DNA of 64,000 nucleotides from Trebonia sp963795335 (GTDB taxonomy: Bacteria; Actinomycetota; Actinomycetes; Streptosporangiales; Streptosporangiaceae): positions 124,001-188,000 of the forward strand of contig CAWCHI010000018.1 of the NCBI GenBank assembly GCA_963795335.1, written 5' to 3'. Under the pieces are notes generated by a model that searched no databases, was not told where the DNA came from, and saw only the letters and a program-made list of their open reading frames with translations. The translations under genes were made by a program, and so were the position numbers. Positions 18,981 to 28,001 of the stretch are shown here, piece by piece (position 1 is the first letter of the stretch; each line of letters opens with the position of its first letter).

Positions 18981-20249
18981 TTGGAGACCACCGCCAGCAC
19001 TTCCAGCCCCGCCCGCCAGTTCGACCTGCTCAGCCTGGGCACGTTCGTGGTCCTCGGGCTGCCCGACGGGATGCTCGGCACCGCCTGGCCGGTGATGCGG
19101 CAGAGCTTCGGCGCGCCAGTGGGTGACCTTGGCCTGATCTTGCTGGTCAACACCGTGGGCGCGATCGCCGTGAGCGCGTTCGTCGGCCGGCTGGTGCACC
19201 GGCTGGGGGCGGCCGCCGTCCTCATGGTGGCCGGCTCGTGTGCCGCACTGGGCGGCATCGGCTACGCCCTGGCGCCGGCCCTGTGGCTCGTCCTCAGCGT
19301 CGGCCCGCTCGTGGGGGTGGCGGCCGGGCTGATGGACGGGGGCCTGAACACCGCCGTCGGGCTCGCCGGCCGGTCCCGGCTACTCAACCTGCTCCACGGC
19401 TTCTACGGCGTCGGGACCGCGATCGGGCCACTCGTGGTGACCGGGGCGATCCTGGCCGGCTCCTGGCGGCCCGCTTATCTCGTCCTGGCCGCGCTCAACG
19501 TGGCCGTTGCCCTGTGCTGGCTGGCCTACCGCCGCAAGGTCCGTGTACTGGCCGCGCAGGCGACGCGGGCAGAATCCGGCGTCGGCGCTGACGGCTCCCG
19601 GCCGGCCGGCAACCCGGCCGAAACGCTGTCGGCCAACCAGGACTGGACCCGCGGGCGGGTATCGCTCGTCCTTGCCCTCGGCCTGGTGGTGTTCTTTCTC
19701 TACACCGGGCTGGAGGTGAGCGCCGGGCAGTGGGAGACCAGTTACGCCCGCGGTTACCTGGGCCTGTCCGCGTCGGCGGCCGGGCTGGCCGCCTTCGGCT
19801 ACTGGGGCGCGCTGACCGCGGTCCGCATCGGCCTCGCCCTCCCGTCCCGGCCGGTCCCGGCCCAGCTCGTGATCCGTTCCGGTCTCCTGCTGGCGCTGGT
19901 CGCCACCACGCTGATCTGGTGGCAGCCCGGCGCCGTGGTGACGGTCCTCGCCTTCGTTCTTCTCGGTGCCTCGCTGGCCGGCGTCTTCCCGGCCCTGATC
20001 GCCGTCACCCCGCAGCGGATCGGCACCGAACGAGCCCGCCACGCCATCGCCTGGCAGGTTGGCGCGGCGTCCGCGGGCGGCTCGGGGATCTCCGCCCTCG
20101 TCGGGCTGCTGATCGACTCGGCCGGCCTTAAGGTGCTCGGCCCGGCCCTGGTCGTGCTGGCCGTGCTCCTGTTCCTGGCCAACTCCGCCCTCGCCCGGCT
20201 GGCCCCGCTCGACGGTCGTTCGCGCCCGCGGAGCCGGCACCACCCTTGA
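18981..20249 (+). CDS. MFS transporter, FucP-like subgroup
   Basis: A 422-residue 12-helix major facilitator starting at TTG 18981. Features include LSLGTFVVLGLPDGMLGTAWPVMRQSFG at helix 1, the loop GRLVHRLGAAAVL, and NLLHGFYGVGTAIGPLVVT, a signature of the fucose-permease-like subgroup. The central loop (residues about 190-225) is long and hydrophilic. The gene follows the RHH-like gene by five bases and is convergent with prcB. Substrate unknown; sugars are common in this subgroup. Confidence 0.9.
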   Translation: METTASTSSPARQFDLLSLGTFVVLGLPDGMLGTAWPVMRQSFGAPVGDLGLILLVNTVGAIAVSAFVGRLVHRLGAAAVLMVAGSCAALGGIGYALAPALWLVLSVGPLVGVAAGLMDGGLNTAVGLAGRSRLLNLLHGFYGVGTAIGPLVVTGAILAGSWRPAYLVLAALNVAVALCWLAYRRKVRVLAAQATRAESGVGADGSRPAGNPAETLSANQDWTRGRVSLVLALGLVVFFLYTGLEVSAGQWETSYARGYLGLSASAAGLAAFGYWGALTAVRIGLALPSRPVPAQLVIRSGLLLALVATTLIWWQPGAVVTVLAFVLLGASLAGVFPALIAVTPQRIGTERARHAIAWQVGAASAGGSGISALVGLLIDSAGLKVLGPALVVLAVLLFLANSALARLAPLDGRSRPRSRHHP

Positions 20250-20348
20250 GTTCTGGCGCACTGCCAGGGTTAGCCCCGCTTCCGGCGGCTCCCGGCCGGG
20301 CGGGCGGGTCGTCGCCTGGGCCGGGCCTGGTCCGCCGAAGCCGCCTCG

Positions 20349-21216
20349 TTAGGTGAGCGGTGCGGACGGCCCGTCAGGCAGGTTCATCCGTCCGGCCACA
20401 ACCTGCTCGGCGTAGCGGGCGGCCTCACTGTCAGGAGAGCCGGCTGAAGCCGTCCTCGCTGACGGTCACGACGACCGGGAAAAGCTGCCTGGTCAGGTCG
20501 GGCCCGCCGGTGGCCGAATCGTCGTCAGCCGCGTCGTACAGTGCCTGCACGCAGGCGAGGGCCGCGTCGGAGACGGACATGTCATCGGTGTAGTACTTCT
20601 TGAGCGCGGACTTGGCGAACAACGAGCCGGAGCCGATCGAGTGAAAGCGGTGCTCCTCATACGGGCCGCCCGCCACGTCGTAACTGAAGATCCGGCCGGC
20701 CGCGGTCTGTTCGTCGAAGCCGACAAACAGCGGGATCACCGCCAGCCCCTGCATCGCGGCGCCCAGGTTGTCGCGGATCATTTTGCCCAGGCGGTTGGCC
20801 TTGCCGTCGAGGGAGAGCTGGCGCCCCTCCATCTTCTCGTAGTGCTCGAGCTCGACGCTGAACAGGCGAACTAGCTCGTACGCGAGGGCCAGCGTGCCCG
20901 CGATCGCGACGGCCGAGTACTCATCGGCGCGGAACACCTTGTCCACGTCCCGCTTGGAGATCATGTTGCCCGAGGTCGCGCGCCGGTCGCCCGCCATCAC
21001 CACGCCGCCATCGAAGGTGGCCGCCACAATCGTCGTCCCGTGCGGCAGGTTCCTGATCACGTCAGCGGTGGCGGGCCCGGCGGCCGGGCCAAGGTGCGCC
21101 AGCGGCAGCAGGCCGGGGTCATACGACGAGAGGAAATGGGTGAACGAAGAACTGTCCGTTGCCATCGTCACGAACGCGTCCGGGCCTCGTTCAGGGCCGT
21201 CAGAAAACCGCTCCAC
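20349..21216 (-). CDS. prcB: Proteasome subunit beta, orphan copy (one frameshift near C-terminus)
   Basis: A 20S proteasome beta subunit, about 289 residues. A propeptide of about 60 residues (SSFTHFLSSYDPGLLP...) ends at HG before the catalytic Thr of TTIVAATFDGGVVMAGDRRATSGN; the conserved Asp (GDRRAT) and Lys (DVDKVF) are present. YELVRLFSVELEHYEKMEG, IFSYDVAGGPYEEHRFHSIGSGSLFAKSALKK and ALYDAADDDSATGGPDLTRQLFPVVV are standard. As written the frame stops after GFSRLS at 20431. Skipping one base restores DSEAARYAEQVVAGRM... to TAA 20349-20351, the normal C-terminus. GTG 21216 has GGAGGCGG upstream. No prcA, pup, dop or mpa is adjacent, which is unlike the usual operon. Confidence 0.92.
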
Positions 21217-21357
21217 GCCGCCGCCTCCTCCGCTCCGGGTGTCGTCCTGCCGAAGCGTAACCCAGCCGCTTGCGCGCCGGTGCAATCCGATTCAGGATCA
21301 TGGTCATGACGGACTCTGGACCCCCCTGAGCCGGGCGCCCGGCGTGCTGCGGCAGCT

Positions 21358-22095
21358 TCACATCTGGGACCTCAGCACGTCGAACTCGCAGCCGGGCGAG
21401 GACGGGTCGAAGCCGTGCTCGATCAGCCAGCGGACCACGCGCAGGCTGCGCAGCGACCACCACCCGCGGATCACGTCAAGGTCGACGTCGGTGCCGTAGC
21501 CGGCGACGACATCGGCCAGGTGCTCCTCGTGTCCGAGCGTGAGGCTGGCGAGGTCATACAGGGCATCACCCGGGGCGGCCTCGGACCAGTCGATCACGCC
21601 GGTGATCTCGTCACCGTCGGCGAACACGTGGGTGATCTGCAGGTCGCCGTGCGTGAACGCAGGCGTCCACGGCCGGAGCGCGGCCTCGGCGACCTGGCGG
21701 TTTCGGATGACCAGGTCAGCGGGGAGGACGCCGGCCGCAATGAGCCACTCGCACTGGCGGTCCAGGTTCGCTGCGATCTCGTGGAGGCTGGGGCCGGGCC
21801 AGGGGGGCAGCGGCGCGTCATGCAGCCGCCGGACGACCGCACCGGCCGCGGCCCACGCTTCCGGCGACGCCGGCGACGGTTCGCCGAGGCGGCCCAGTGC
21901 CGTTCCGCGGACGGCGGCGAGCGCGAGCACGGGCGGCTTCCGCCACAGGACCTCCGGTGTCGGAACCGGCGCCCGTGCCATCGCCTCGACCTCGACGTCG
22001 GTGCGCGCCTGGTCAGCGTCGATCTTCAGGAACACGCGGCCGACGCGCAGGGTCGCGCGCTCGCTGTGGGCGACGACGACCTCGACCTCTTCCAC
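21358..22095 (-). CDS. APH-like phosphotransferase family protein
   Basis: A 245-residue protein of the aminoglycoside phosphotransferase fold. The catalytic loop FTHGDLQITHVFADGDEITGVIDWSEAAPGDALYDLASL contains the Brenner-type HGDxxxxHV and the metal-binding DW motif. The nucleotide-binding N-lobe is short (VGRVFLKIDADQARTDVEVEAM). It is typical of unnamed small-molecule kinases in actinomycetes; the substrate cannot be inferred. It is divergent from the MaoC pair and upstream of prcB with a 140-bp gap. Confidence 0.85.
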   Translation of the reverse strand: MEEVEVVVAHSERATLRVGRVFLKIDADQARTDVEVEAMARAPVPTPEVLWRKPPVLALAAVRGTALGRLGEPSPASPEAWAAAGAVVRRLHDAPLPPWPGPSLHEIAANLDRQCEWLIAAGVLPADLVIRNRQVAEAALRPWTPAFTHGDLQITHVFADGDEITGVIDWSEAAPGDALYDLASLTLGHEEHLADVVAGYGTDVDLDVIRGWWSLRSLRVVRWLIEHGFDPSSPGCEFDVLRSQM

Positions 22096-22208
22096 GGTTT
22101 ACTCCCACCACTGCGAGCGGTACGGTTCGCCTGTACGAACTTAATCATGATCATGTCGGACGTGCCTTTCATGATCGTGTGTCGTCTCCCGGAAGGAAGC
22201 CCAGGGCA

Positions 22209-22697
22209 ATGGCACCGCAGAAGTTCCCCGTCGATGCGGGCATGATCAGGCTCTTTGCCCAGGCACTGGGCGACACCAACCCCGTCTATTACCAGGAGAC
22301 GGCCGCAGACACTGACATGGGAGGCGTCATCGCGCCACCGACCTTCATCCAGGCGTCTGCTCATTTCGACCCGGATTACCCGCTGCGCTGGAAGCCGGGC
22401 CAGCCCTGGAGCGGCTCGGGACCAGGCGACGGGACGCGGGTCGAGCGCACCGGCGGCGGCACCGGCCTGCACGCCGAGCAGCACTATGAGTACCACCGGC
22501 CGCTGAAGCCGGGGGACGTGCTCACGCCCACCACGCAGCCCGGCAAGAGCTGGACCCGTGAGGGCCGCCGGGGCGGGGCCATGCAGTTCAGCGAGAGCGT
22601 GACCGAGTGGCGCGACGAGTCGGGCGAGCTCGTGGTGACCACGCGCAGCGTTGGCGTGACCACCAGCCAGGTCGTGAAGAGCCAGGAGGAGAGCTAA
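22209..22697 (+). CDS. MaoC-like dehydratase, N-terminal subunit type
   Basis: A 162-residue hot-dog fold protein starting MAPQKFPVDAGMIRLFAQALGDTNPVYYQ. The TxHxxx-type hydratase residues are not complete (ALGDTNPVYY in place of GDxNPxH), as expected for the structural partner of a heterodimeric (R)-hydroxyacyl dehydratase. VIAPPTFIQASAHFDP and LHAEQHYEYHRPLKPGDVLTP are family blocks. Its TAA is immediately followed by the ATG of the next subunit, so they are translated together. Relatives include mycobacterial HadA/HadC-type proteins. The role is inferred: reversible dehydration of 3-hydroxyacyl thioesters. Confidence 0.85.
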   Translation: MAPQKFPVDAGMIRLFAQALGDTNPVYYQETAADTDMGGVIAPPTFIQASAHFDPDYPLRWKPGQPWSGSGPGDGTRVERTGGGTGLHAEQHYEYHRPLKPGDVLTPTTQPGKSWTREGRRGGAMQFSESVTEWRDESGELVVTTRSVGVTTSQVVKSQEES

Positions 22698-23123
22698 ATG
22701 GCACCCTGGACGGCGGCGAACGTCGAGGTCGGCGCGAAGCAGAGCAAGGTCGTCGCGGACGGTCTGTACCGGACGCAGATCGTGCAGTACGCCGGCGCTT
22801 CCGGCGACTTTAACCCGCTGCACACCGACGAGGTATTCACGACCAAGATCGCGGGCTACCCGAGCGTCTTCGCGCACGGCATGCTCACCATGGGCCTGAC
22901 CGGCACACTGCTGACCGACGTGGTCGGCAACGGGACCTTGCGGACCTTCGGTGTGCGATTCCGCTCGCAGGTCTGGCCCGGCGACACCCTGACCGCAACC
23001 GCCACGGTCACCGAGGTCACCAAGCAGGACAACGAGACCCTGGTGGCGCTGGACGTGGAGACGGTCAATCAAAAGGGTGAGGTCGTCGTCTCCGGCACCG
23101 CGACCGCGGCGCTGCCCAGCTAG
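22698..23123 (+). CDS. MaoC-like dehydratase, catalytic subunit
   Basis: A 141-residue hot-dog fold protein. The catalytic segment YAGASGDFNPLHTDEVF holds the Asp and His of the hydratase-2 motif, followed by YPSVFAHGMLTMGLTGTLLTD, FGVRFRSQVWPGDTLTATATV and a C-terminal QKGEVVVSGTATAALPS. It forms a HadA/HadB-like pair with the upstream gene and likely gives the dimer its active site. A strong hairpin follows the stop. Confidence 0.88.
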   Translation: MAPWTAANVEVGAKQSKVVADGLYRTQIVQYAGASGDFNPLHTDEVFTTKIAGYPSVFAHGMLTMGLTGTLLTDVVGNGTLRTFGVRFRSQVWPGDTLTATATVTEVTKQDNETLVALDVETVNQKGEVVVSGTATAALPS

Positions 23124-23131
23124 GCAAGTCG

Positions 23132-23174
23132 CAGGCGACCGCTAAGCCAGTGCTGCCAACCTAGCGGTCGCCTG
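23132..23174. terminator. Bidirectional hairpin terminator
   Basis: A perfect 13-bp inverted repeat (CAGGCGACCGCTA at 23132-23144 and its complement at 23162-23174) with a 17-nt loop lies between the convergent MaoC and methyltransferase genes. No T-run is present on either side, as in many actinobacterial terminators. Confidence 0.8.
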
Positions 23175-23177
23175 TGG

Positions 23178-23900
23178 TCAGCCGTTGAGCAGGCGGTTTG
23201 CCAGCTTGCGCCGCGCTGACATGAGCGCGGCCCGGGGCAGCTTGCGCAGGACGTGCATGTAGGCCCCGTTCTCCCAGATGTCCGGGTGGACGAGGTTGAG
23301 GGGCGGTACCGGGATGTCGAAGGCGCGGTCGCGGGCGAACAGCAGGATGTTCTGCCGGTAAAAGTCCAGGACCCGCTGGTCGTCCCAGATCCGAGGGCGA
23401 ATGATGTCGTAGACGCTGTAGCCGACCTTGCCGAACTTCTCGGCCCAGTAGGACGGCCACTGCTCGTTGACGTGATGCGTGCCGCCCTGGCCGGGGATAG
23501 CGGCGGAGAACAGGATGACGTCTCCGTGCCGGGTCAGCGAGTCAACAAACGCGTCGGCGCTGCCCTCGTCCAGGTGCTCGGCCACTTCGAGAGTTTGCAC
23601 CAGCTCGAACTTGCGTCCAAGGGAGAACGGCTCCTGGAGGTTGACTGGCTTGAACCTGTCCGCTGGGATCTGCAGCGCGGTGCGGTCCACGTAGTCCCCG
23701 TCGATGCCCAGCACTTCTGGCACCCCGGCCCGACTCCACTCGGCCAGCCAGGTGCCGGTCGCGCAGCCGACATCGAGCACCGAGTTTGGCTGCACCAGGT
23801 CGTAAACCAGAGGGGCGATGACCTGAGCTGACTCTCGGGTGCCGTTCGCGACCGAATCGAAGAAGGCCGAATCGTAGACGGTCTTCGCGTGCTGTGACAA
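23178..23900 (-). CDS. Class I SAM-dependent methyltransferase
   Basis: A 240-residue methyltransferase. TTG 23900 has GGAGG seven bases upstream. Motif I is VLDVGCATGTWLAEWSRAGV, the acidic motif II VLGIDGDYVDR, and the later motif LVQTLEVAEHLDEGSADAFVDSL; then VILFSAAIPGQGGTHHVNEQWPSYWAEKF. This pattern is common in methyltransferases encoded in polysaccharide or secondary-metabolite loci. The substrate is unknown, and nothing near it points to a pathway. The upstream 60 bases are AT-rich for this genome. Confidence 0.88.
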   Translation of the reverse strand: MSQHAKTVYDSAFFDSVANGTRESAQVIAPLVYDLVQPNSVLDVGCATGTWLAEWSRAGVPEVLGIDGDYVDRTALQIPADRFKPVNLQEPFSLGRKFELVQTLEVAEHLDEGSADAFVDSLTRHGDVILFSAAIPGQGGTHHVNEQWPSYWAEKFGKVGYSVYDIIRPRIWDDQRVLDFYRQNILLFARDRAFDIPVPPLNLVHPDIWENGAYMHVLRKLPRAALMSARRKLANRLLNG

Positions 23901-24406
23901 AAAAACCTCCGTGGGATGAAACAGACGTCCAGAGATTACTTGAAGGGCCCTCTAAGTTTGATATCCGTCCCATAACGTTTTTCATGATCGACTGGGTGCC
24001 GGGAATTTTTAGCCAGGGGGCCGAGGACTCCGCCACCGAGTGTGGCTGGCTGGCGAACGCCGGTTGACGGGTGTCCGCTCGTAGCCCCACCCACCGGAAA
24101 GCGGGACATTCACCGCGGGCCAAGGTGGAAGCACCCTGTCGGTGACATACCCTACCGGCTGAACGACCTCGACCCGGGGCGTTTGGTCTGCTCGGCTCCC
24201 TGGGCCGGTAGTCAGGGGATGGCCCGAAGTCCCACCTCACCCTTGAGTCCCACCTCCCCCTTCGACCACTTGGACCGGGCGCTCGCATCCATCCCGGAGG
24301 CCGCCAACTGTTCCGGAGAACTGGGGCATGATCAGATCCGCTGACGTGGGTCAGGCTCAGCGCCAGTAACAGCGTGATCCTGAGGACCGTCCGCTGTGCG
24401 ACCTCG
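23901..24406. other. Intergenic stretch with AT-rich start and tandem repeat
   Basis: No convincing gene. The first 110 bases (23901-24010) are unusually AT-rich and likely hold the methyltransferase promoter. An 18-bp unit beginning AGTCCCACCTC occurs twice in tandem at 24228-24263. Short open frames here lack start sites and actinobacterial codon bias. Confidence 0.5.
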
Positions 24407-25615
24407 CTAGATGTTCTCGTCGCGGGTTGTGAGCGTTGCGGCGCGGATTGCGCTGATGCTGACATCGAGGCGGCTCATCGCCTCAGCGATCTGCTGCCTG
24501 GCGCCCTCGTCGTGCAATTCGGCGGCGTTGTCGAGAATGAGCCCAACGTGGTGAAGGTTGGCGGTGATGTAGCCGAGGAGACCGCTGCCCCTGGCGGCGA
24601 CTGGCGCTGCGGCGAGAACGGCGAGTTCTTCGAGGCGACGGGCGGCGGTGACGTCACGGACGATGGTGAGGGTGTTGACCTGGCCGGTGACAGCCTGGAC
24701 GGGACTGAGGCTGATTTCGGCGGGAAAGGTGGACCCGTCTTTGCGCAGCCCGACGAGCCGGGCTCCGGCCCCCATCGGCCGGGTGGCCGGGGCCTGGCCG
24801 TGGCCCGCCCGGTGGCGGCGGTGGGCGTCCTGAAGGTGGGCGGGGATCAGCTGCTCGACCGGTTGCCCCCGCAGTTCCCCGTGCTGGTAGCCGAACATTT
24901 CCTCCAGCCGGCGGTTGGTCAGCAGCAGCATGCCATGGTGATCAGCCAGCGCTACCCCGTCGGCGAAGGCTTCGGTCGTGGCTGCCGTCACCCCAGCGGT
25001 CACCACGCCCACGGACCTGTTCGGTGAGCAGGCCGCCCGGTCACGGCCGTCAGACCCGGGGACCCGCTGGTCTTGCCGGCCAGTGCCCGCACCACCCGGG
25101 TTCGACACCAGCCGCAGTCCCGCCCCCATGCGGCTGTACAGCCGGGCCCGGGCCAGAGACAGCGTGACAGCCGCCCCCAGGTTCTGGCCCTCGCTGCCGG
25201 TCCGGGAGCAGATCAGCATCTCATACCAGCGCTCGGCCGCCGGGCTGTGACAGGGCACTTTGACGACCAGCGGCCCGGGCAGCTTCCCGTCCAGCGCCGC
25301 GCGGATCGACTCCGCGACCAGCTGCGCGACCGGGTCGTCCCCGGCCGCCGCGCAGGCCTCGAGGTAAGGCGCACCCGGGCCGGTGCGGGCCGGATCGCCG
25401 CCGTTGGCCTCGGCAAAAGCCAGCCATGCCTGGTTCACCGACTCGATCACGCCGTCGCGGTCTAGCAGCGCGGCTTCCATTCCGACATCACTCACCCCGG
25501 AATCGGTTCCGGGCCGTGACAGCGTGGGCACGTCGCCTGCCCCGGCAAGTGGGTCCCCGGTTCCCGGCCGCAATACAGCCCCGGCCCATCGCAGCGGGAA
25601 CGACTCCTCGGCCAT
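24407..25615 (-). CDS. PAS-domain sensor protein without kinase domain
   Basis: A protein of about 402 residues starting at ATG 25615 with AAGGGG upstream. Residues 35-160 form a first PAS-like domain (MEAALLDRDGVIESVNQAWLAFAEANGGD...CSRTGSEGQNLGAAVTLS). Residues about 215-340 form a second, canonical PAS/PAC domain (GVALADHHGMLLLTNRRLEEMFGYQHGELRGQPVEQLIPAHLQDAHRRHR...GLRKDGSTFPAEISLSPVQ...TIVRDVTAARRLEE). The last 65 residues are helical and resemble a phosphoacceptor-helix region, but no phosphoacceptor His with an ATPase domain follows. It may be a partner or anti-sigma-like sensor. The universal stress protein gene lies upstream on the other strand. Confidence 0.78.
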   Translation of the reverse strand: MAEESFPLRWAGAVLRPGTGDPLAGAGDVPTLSRPGTDSGVSDVGMEAALLDRDGVIESVNQAWLAFAEANGGDPARTGPGAPYLEACAAAGDDPVAQLVAESIRAALDGKLPGPLVVKVPCHSPAAERWYEMLICSRTGSEGQNLGAAVTLSLARARLYSRMGAGLRLVSNPGGAGTGRQDQRVPGSDGRDRAACSPNRSVGVVTAGVTAATTEAFADGVALADHHGMLLLTNRRLEEMFGYQHGELRGQPVEQLIPAHLQDAHRRHRAGHGQAPATRPMGAGARLVGLRKDGSTFPAEISLSPVQAVTGQVNTLTIVRDVTAARRLEELAVLAAAPVAARGSGLLGYITANLHHVGLILDNAAELHDEGARQQIAEAMSRLDVSISAIRAATLTTRDENI

Positions 25616-26146
25616 CGCAGCACCCCTTATCGGGCCACCCGAAAACACGACGTCGGGAAAGAACAAGCCTCTGACGATCAAGCTAACCTTCGTTCCTGTC
25701 CTCCGGCTAGCCCGCTATGGGTGAAATCGGAGTCCTGGGGACCTGCCGCTCCCCGTTCGGGAAAGAGGTGGACGTCACGGTGAGCGGTTGCGTGCCCATT
25801 GGCTGCCGCGGCTGCCGGCGGCATGGCTGCCAGAGGCACAGTCCCGTTCCGCCGCCTAGCCTCATCTCCGCGCTGGGACGGCGTCGCAGCCGGCGAACCC
25901 CACGGGGAAGTGACCTAGGCCTCTGGCGGCCCGGTTAGCCGGGCGTGACCGTGGGTCCATGAAGGGTCTCTGCCCGGCCTCCCCCGGCCGGATGACAGCG
26001 CGGCATGGTTCGCGCTGCCGGCGGCGGGCGCGGCGGTCTACGACGCGGCCGGCGTGGTGATCCCGGCCACCCGGGGGCACCCGGAACCGGGTGCCACCCA
26101 GGTGCGGCCGGGCGCGGCCAGGCAAGCCCGAGATTAGGAGCAGAAC
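25616..26146. other. Intergenic region between PAS protein and universal stress protein
   Basis: Holds the divergent promoters of the PAS and stress-protein genes. A 52-codon open frame at 25949-26137 (ending AAVYDAAGVVIPATRGHPEPG...) has no start codon and overlaps the likely leader; I do not call it. No RNA motif recognised. Confidence 0.45.
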
Positions 26147-26644
26147 ATGGTCATGTCAGGTCCACGGGACGAGCTGCTGATCGTGGTCGGCGTGCACGGC
26201 ACGGCTGCTTCGGATGCCGCCGTCGACTGGGCGGCCCGGGAGGCGCGGCTCCGCTGCGCCTCGGTGCACCTGGTCCTGGCCCGCGATCCCGCCTCGCTCC
26301 ATCAGGCGCCGTATGCCCGCCCGGCGTGCCGCGCCGCCGGCCAGCCGGGCGTACGGACGCTCGCCTCGGCCGCCAGCCGCGCCGCCGGGCTGCTACCGCT
26401 CAGCCGGGTGACCTCGGAGGTAGCCGACGGCCTGCCCGCCAAGATCCTGCTGGACCGCGCGGAAGGCGCCGCGCTCCTGGTCCTGGGAACCACCCGCCCG
26501 GACGGTGACCCGGCAACCAGCCTTAGCCCGGTCGCCCGGGCCTGCCTGCGGCGCTCGCCCTGCCCAGTCGTCATCGTCGCCCAGGAACCCGGGCACGATG
26601 CCGACGTCCCGGCCCGGCGCGTCCCGGAAGAGTCCGGCGTCTGA
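26147..26644 (+). CDS. Universal stress protein family protein
   Basis: A 165-residue single UspA domain. ATG 26147 follows a TAGGAGC site. The N-terminus ELLIVVGVHGTAASDAAVDWAAREARLR is the first strand-helix of the fold. The second half has the nucleotide-binding-like block LLDRAEGAALLVLGTTRPDG...SLSPVARACLRRSPCPVVIVAQ; the usual GxxGxxxGS loop is replaced by GTTRPDGDPATS, so ATP binding may be altered. Such proteins act in dormancy and redox stress in actinobacteria. It sits between a PAS sensor gene and an unknown gene. Confidence 0.88.
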   Translation: MVMSGPRDELLIVVGVHGTAASDAAVDWAAREARLRCASVHLVLARDPASLHQAPYARPACRAAGQPGVRTLASAASRAAGLLPLSRVTSEVADGLPAKILLDRAEGAALLVLGTTRPDGDPATSLSPVARACLRRSPCPVVIVAQEPGHDADVPARRVPEESGV

Positions 26645-26659
26645 ATGGTAAGTAGCAGC

Positions 26660-27346
26660 TTAAGCCGACGTCACCATGAGGGGTTTTCCCCTTCCGTCGA
26701 GCAGCACCCGGTTGCCGAGCGGCCGGGCGAGGGTGGCGGAAACCTGCCGGGTCTGGCCAGCCAGCGTGTGCCACCCGGTGGCTCGCTCCTCGCCGACCGG
26801 GATTACCGCCACGGCGTGGCCCGATTCGAGGACCATGGCTCCGGGGTAGCGGTAGGGCCTGGGGCTGCCCGTGAAGCTCACCGTCAATGTGCGGCCGTCA
26901 TTCTCGAGCGATGCCTGGTGGCCACGCCAGTAGTGGTCTTCCTGGCCCGGCGGCTGCCAAGACTGGCGCCTGGTAGCCGGATCGAGCACCCAGATAGGGT
27001 CGGGCACACCCCGGGCCTGGACGCGCCAGGCGGGCAGACGTTTGCGTCCCCGGTCAGTGGCGAACTCCCGCTCACCTGGGAGTGCGCTTTCCAGCACGAG
27101 CGGGGGAACTTCCCGTGGTCGCGGCCGGCCGCGCAGCGCCTCCAGGATTTGGGCGGGGAAGCCAGGTGCTCCTTCGACCAAGCCGTTCAAAAGGGCTATC
27201 TTCTCCTGCCCCTCCCGGGGGAAGAGACCGTACTGCACGGCCGGGTCGAGCATTACCAGCGGCCGGGGCTGACGGTCGGCAGGGAACCCGGCCCAGGCTC
27301 TTAGACCCCGGCGAGCTTCAGCCTCCCCGTGGTCGTTGCGGCTCAA
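26660..27346 (-). CDS. Hypothetical protein
   Basis: A protein of about 228 residues that I do not recognise. Sequence features include LVMLDPAVQYGLFPREGQEKIALLNGLVEG, two tryptophan-rich segments (IWVLDPATRRQSWQPPGQEDHYWRGH) and a C-terminal NRVLLDGRGKPLMVTSA. No signal peptide or membrane segment is seen. The start is uncertain: TTG 27346 was chosen, but the frame is open upstream to 27517. It is convergent with the universal stress protein gene, 15 bases apart. Confidence 0.6.
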   Translation of the reverse strand: MSRNDHGEAEARRGLRAWAGFPADRQPRPLVMLDPAVQYGLFPREGQEKIALLNGLVEGAPGFPAQILEALRGRPRPREVPPLVLESALPGEREFATDRGRKRLPAWRVQARGVPDPIWVLDPATRRQSWQPPGQEDHYWRGHQASLENDGRTLTVSFTGSPRPYRYPGAMVLESGHAVAVIPVGEERATGWHTLAGQTRQVSATLARPLGNRVLLDGRGKPLMVTSA

Positions 27347-27928
27347 AGCGCGCCCGGACCTTTTACCGCCGTTACCGCTGGTCACTTGAAACCAACATTC
27401 ATCATGAGGTGACTCCGAGTCGTTCTGCGAGTTCTCGTGGCCCGGGCCTGACCAGCGATCCCGATAGCTGCCCGCGCTCGAGGTCGCCGACCCTTCACCG
27501 TCCCCGTGACTGAGCACCGATTGCGGTCACGGCACTGGCTTGGCGTCATTGGGGCCGAGCGACAGGACAACGAGGGGCGGTGCCGGGGCCGCCTTGCGCC
27601 GATCAGCGAATCTCGCTAGGGCCGTACCCGCGACCGGCTAAATTGTGGCAAGCGATCGGGAGCCAGGGAACCGGAACCGAACACAGGTCGACTCCTATCT
27701 TCCCATCTTCTTGATAGGCGCGGAATCCTCGCGAGCGGGTGCCGGGTCTAAGCTGGCGAAGCCATCGCAAAGCGACGTCCGGAGGGCAGATCTGCGGCTG
27801 CCGTCAATCCTGCGCGGGCATGCGCGGGTTGGCAGTGGACGAGGCGGCCAAGCGTGTTGCCCTCACCACGCTGACCTGGCTGCTCGTAGGCAGCGATGGC
27901 TAGCACCCACTGTGTATGTTCCCGCAGG
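27347..27928. other. Intergenic region next to tRNA-Ala
   Basis: No supportable gene. The minus-strand frame of the neighbouring hypothetical protein stays open to 27517. Around 27400-27490 a short minus-strand stretch reads RELAERLGVTS, like the recognition helix of a GntR-type regulator, but a stop lies just upstream, so at most it is a relic. The 3' flank of tRNA-Ala lies at the right end. Confidence 0.4.
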
Positions 27929-28001
27929 TGGAGCTTAGGGGACTCGAACCCCTGACCCTCTGCTTGCAAAGCAGATGCTCTTCCAGCTGAGCTAAAGCCC
28001 C
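27929..28001 (-). tRNA. tRNA-Ala (TGC)
   Basis: On the minus strand the 73-nt sequence starts GGGGCTTTAGCTCAGCTGG, has the anticodon stem-loop CTGCTTTGCAAAGCAG (anticodon TGC) and the T-arm GGTTCGAGTCC, and closes with AAGCTCC plus discriminator A. The acceptor stem pairs fully with one G-U. CCA is not encoded. In most actinomycetes this tRNA lies directly after tRNA-Ile downstream of gyrA; here about 5.3 kb separates them. Confidence 0.97.

Noticed and set aside
22140..22190. ATCATGATCATG and TCATGATCGTG palindromes before the MaoC pair
   Set aside because: Short and irregular, with no matching regulator nearby; not strong enough to call an operator.
25949..26137. 52-codon open frame before the universal stress protein gene
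   Set aside because: No start codon in frame, and it ends within the likely leader of the next gene.
27400..27490. GntR-like helix RELAERLGVTS on the minus strand
   Set aside because: A stop just upstream leaves about 30 residues, too short and isolated to call even as a remnant.
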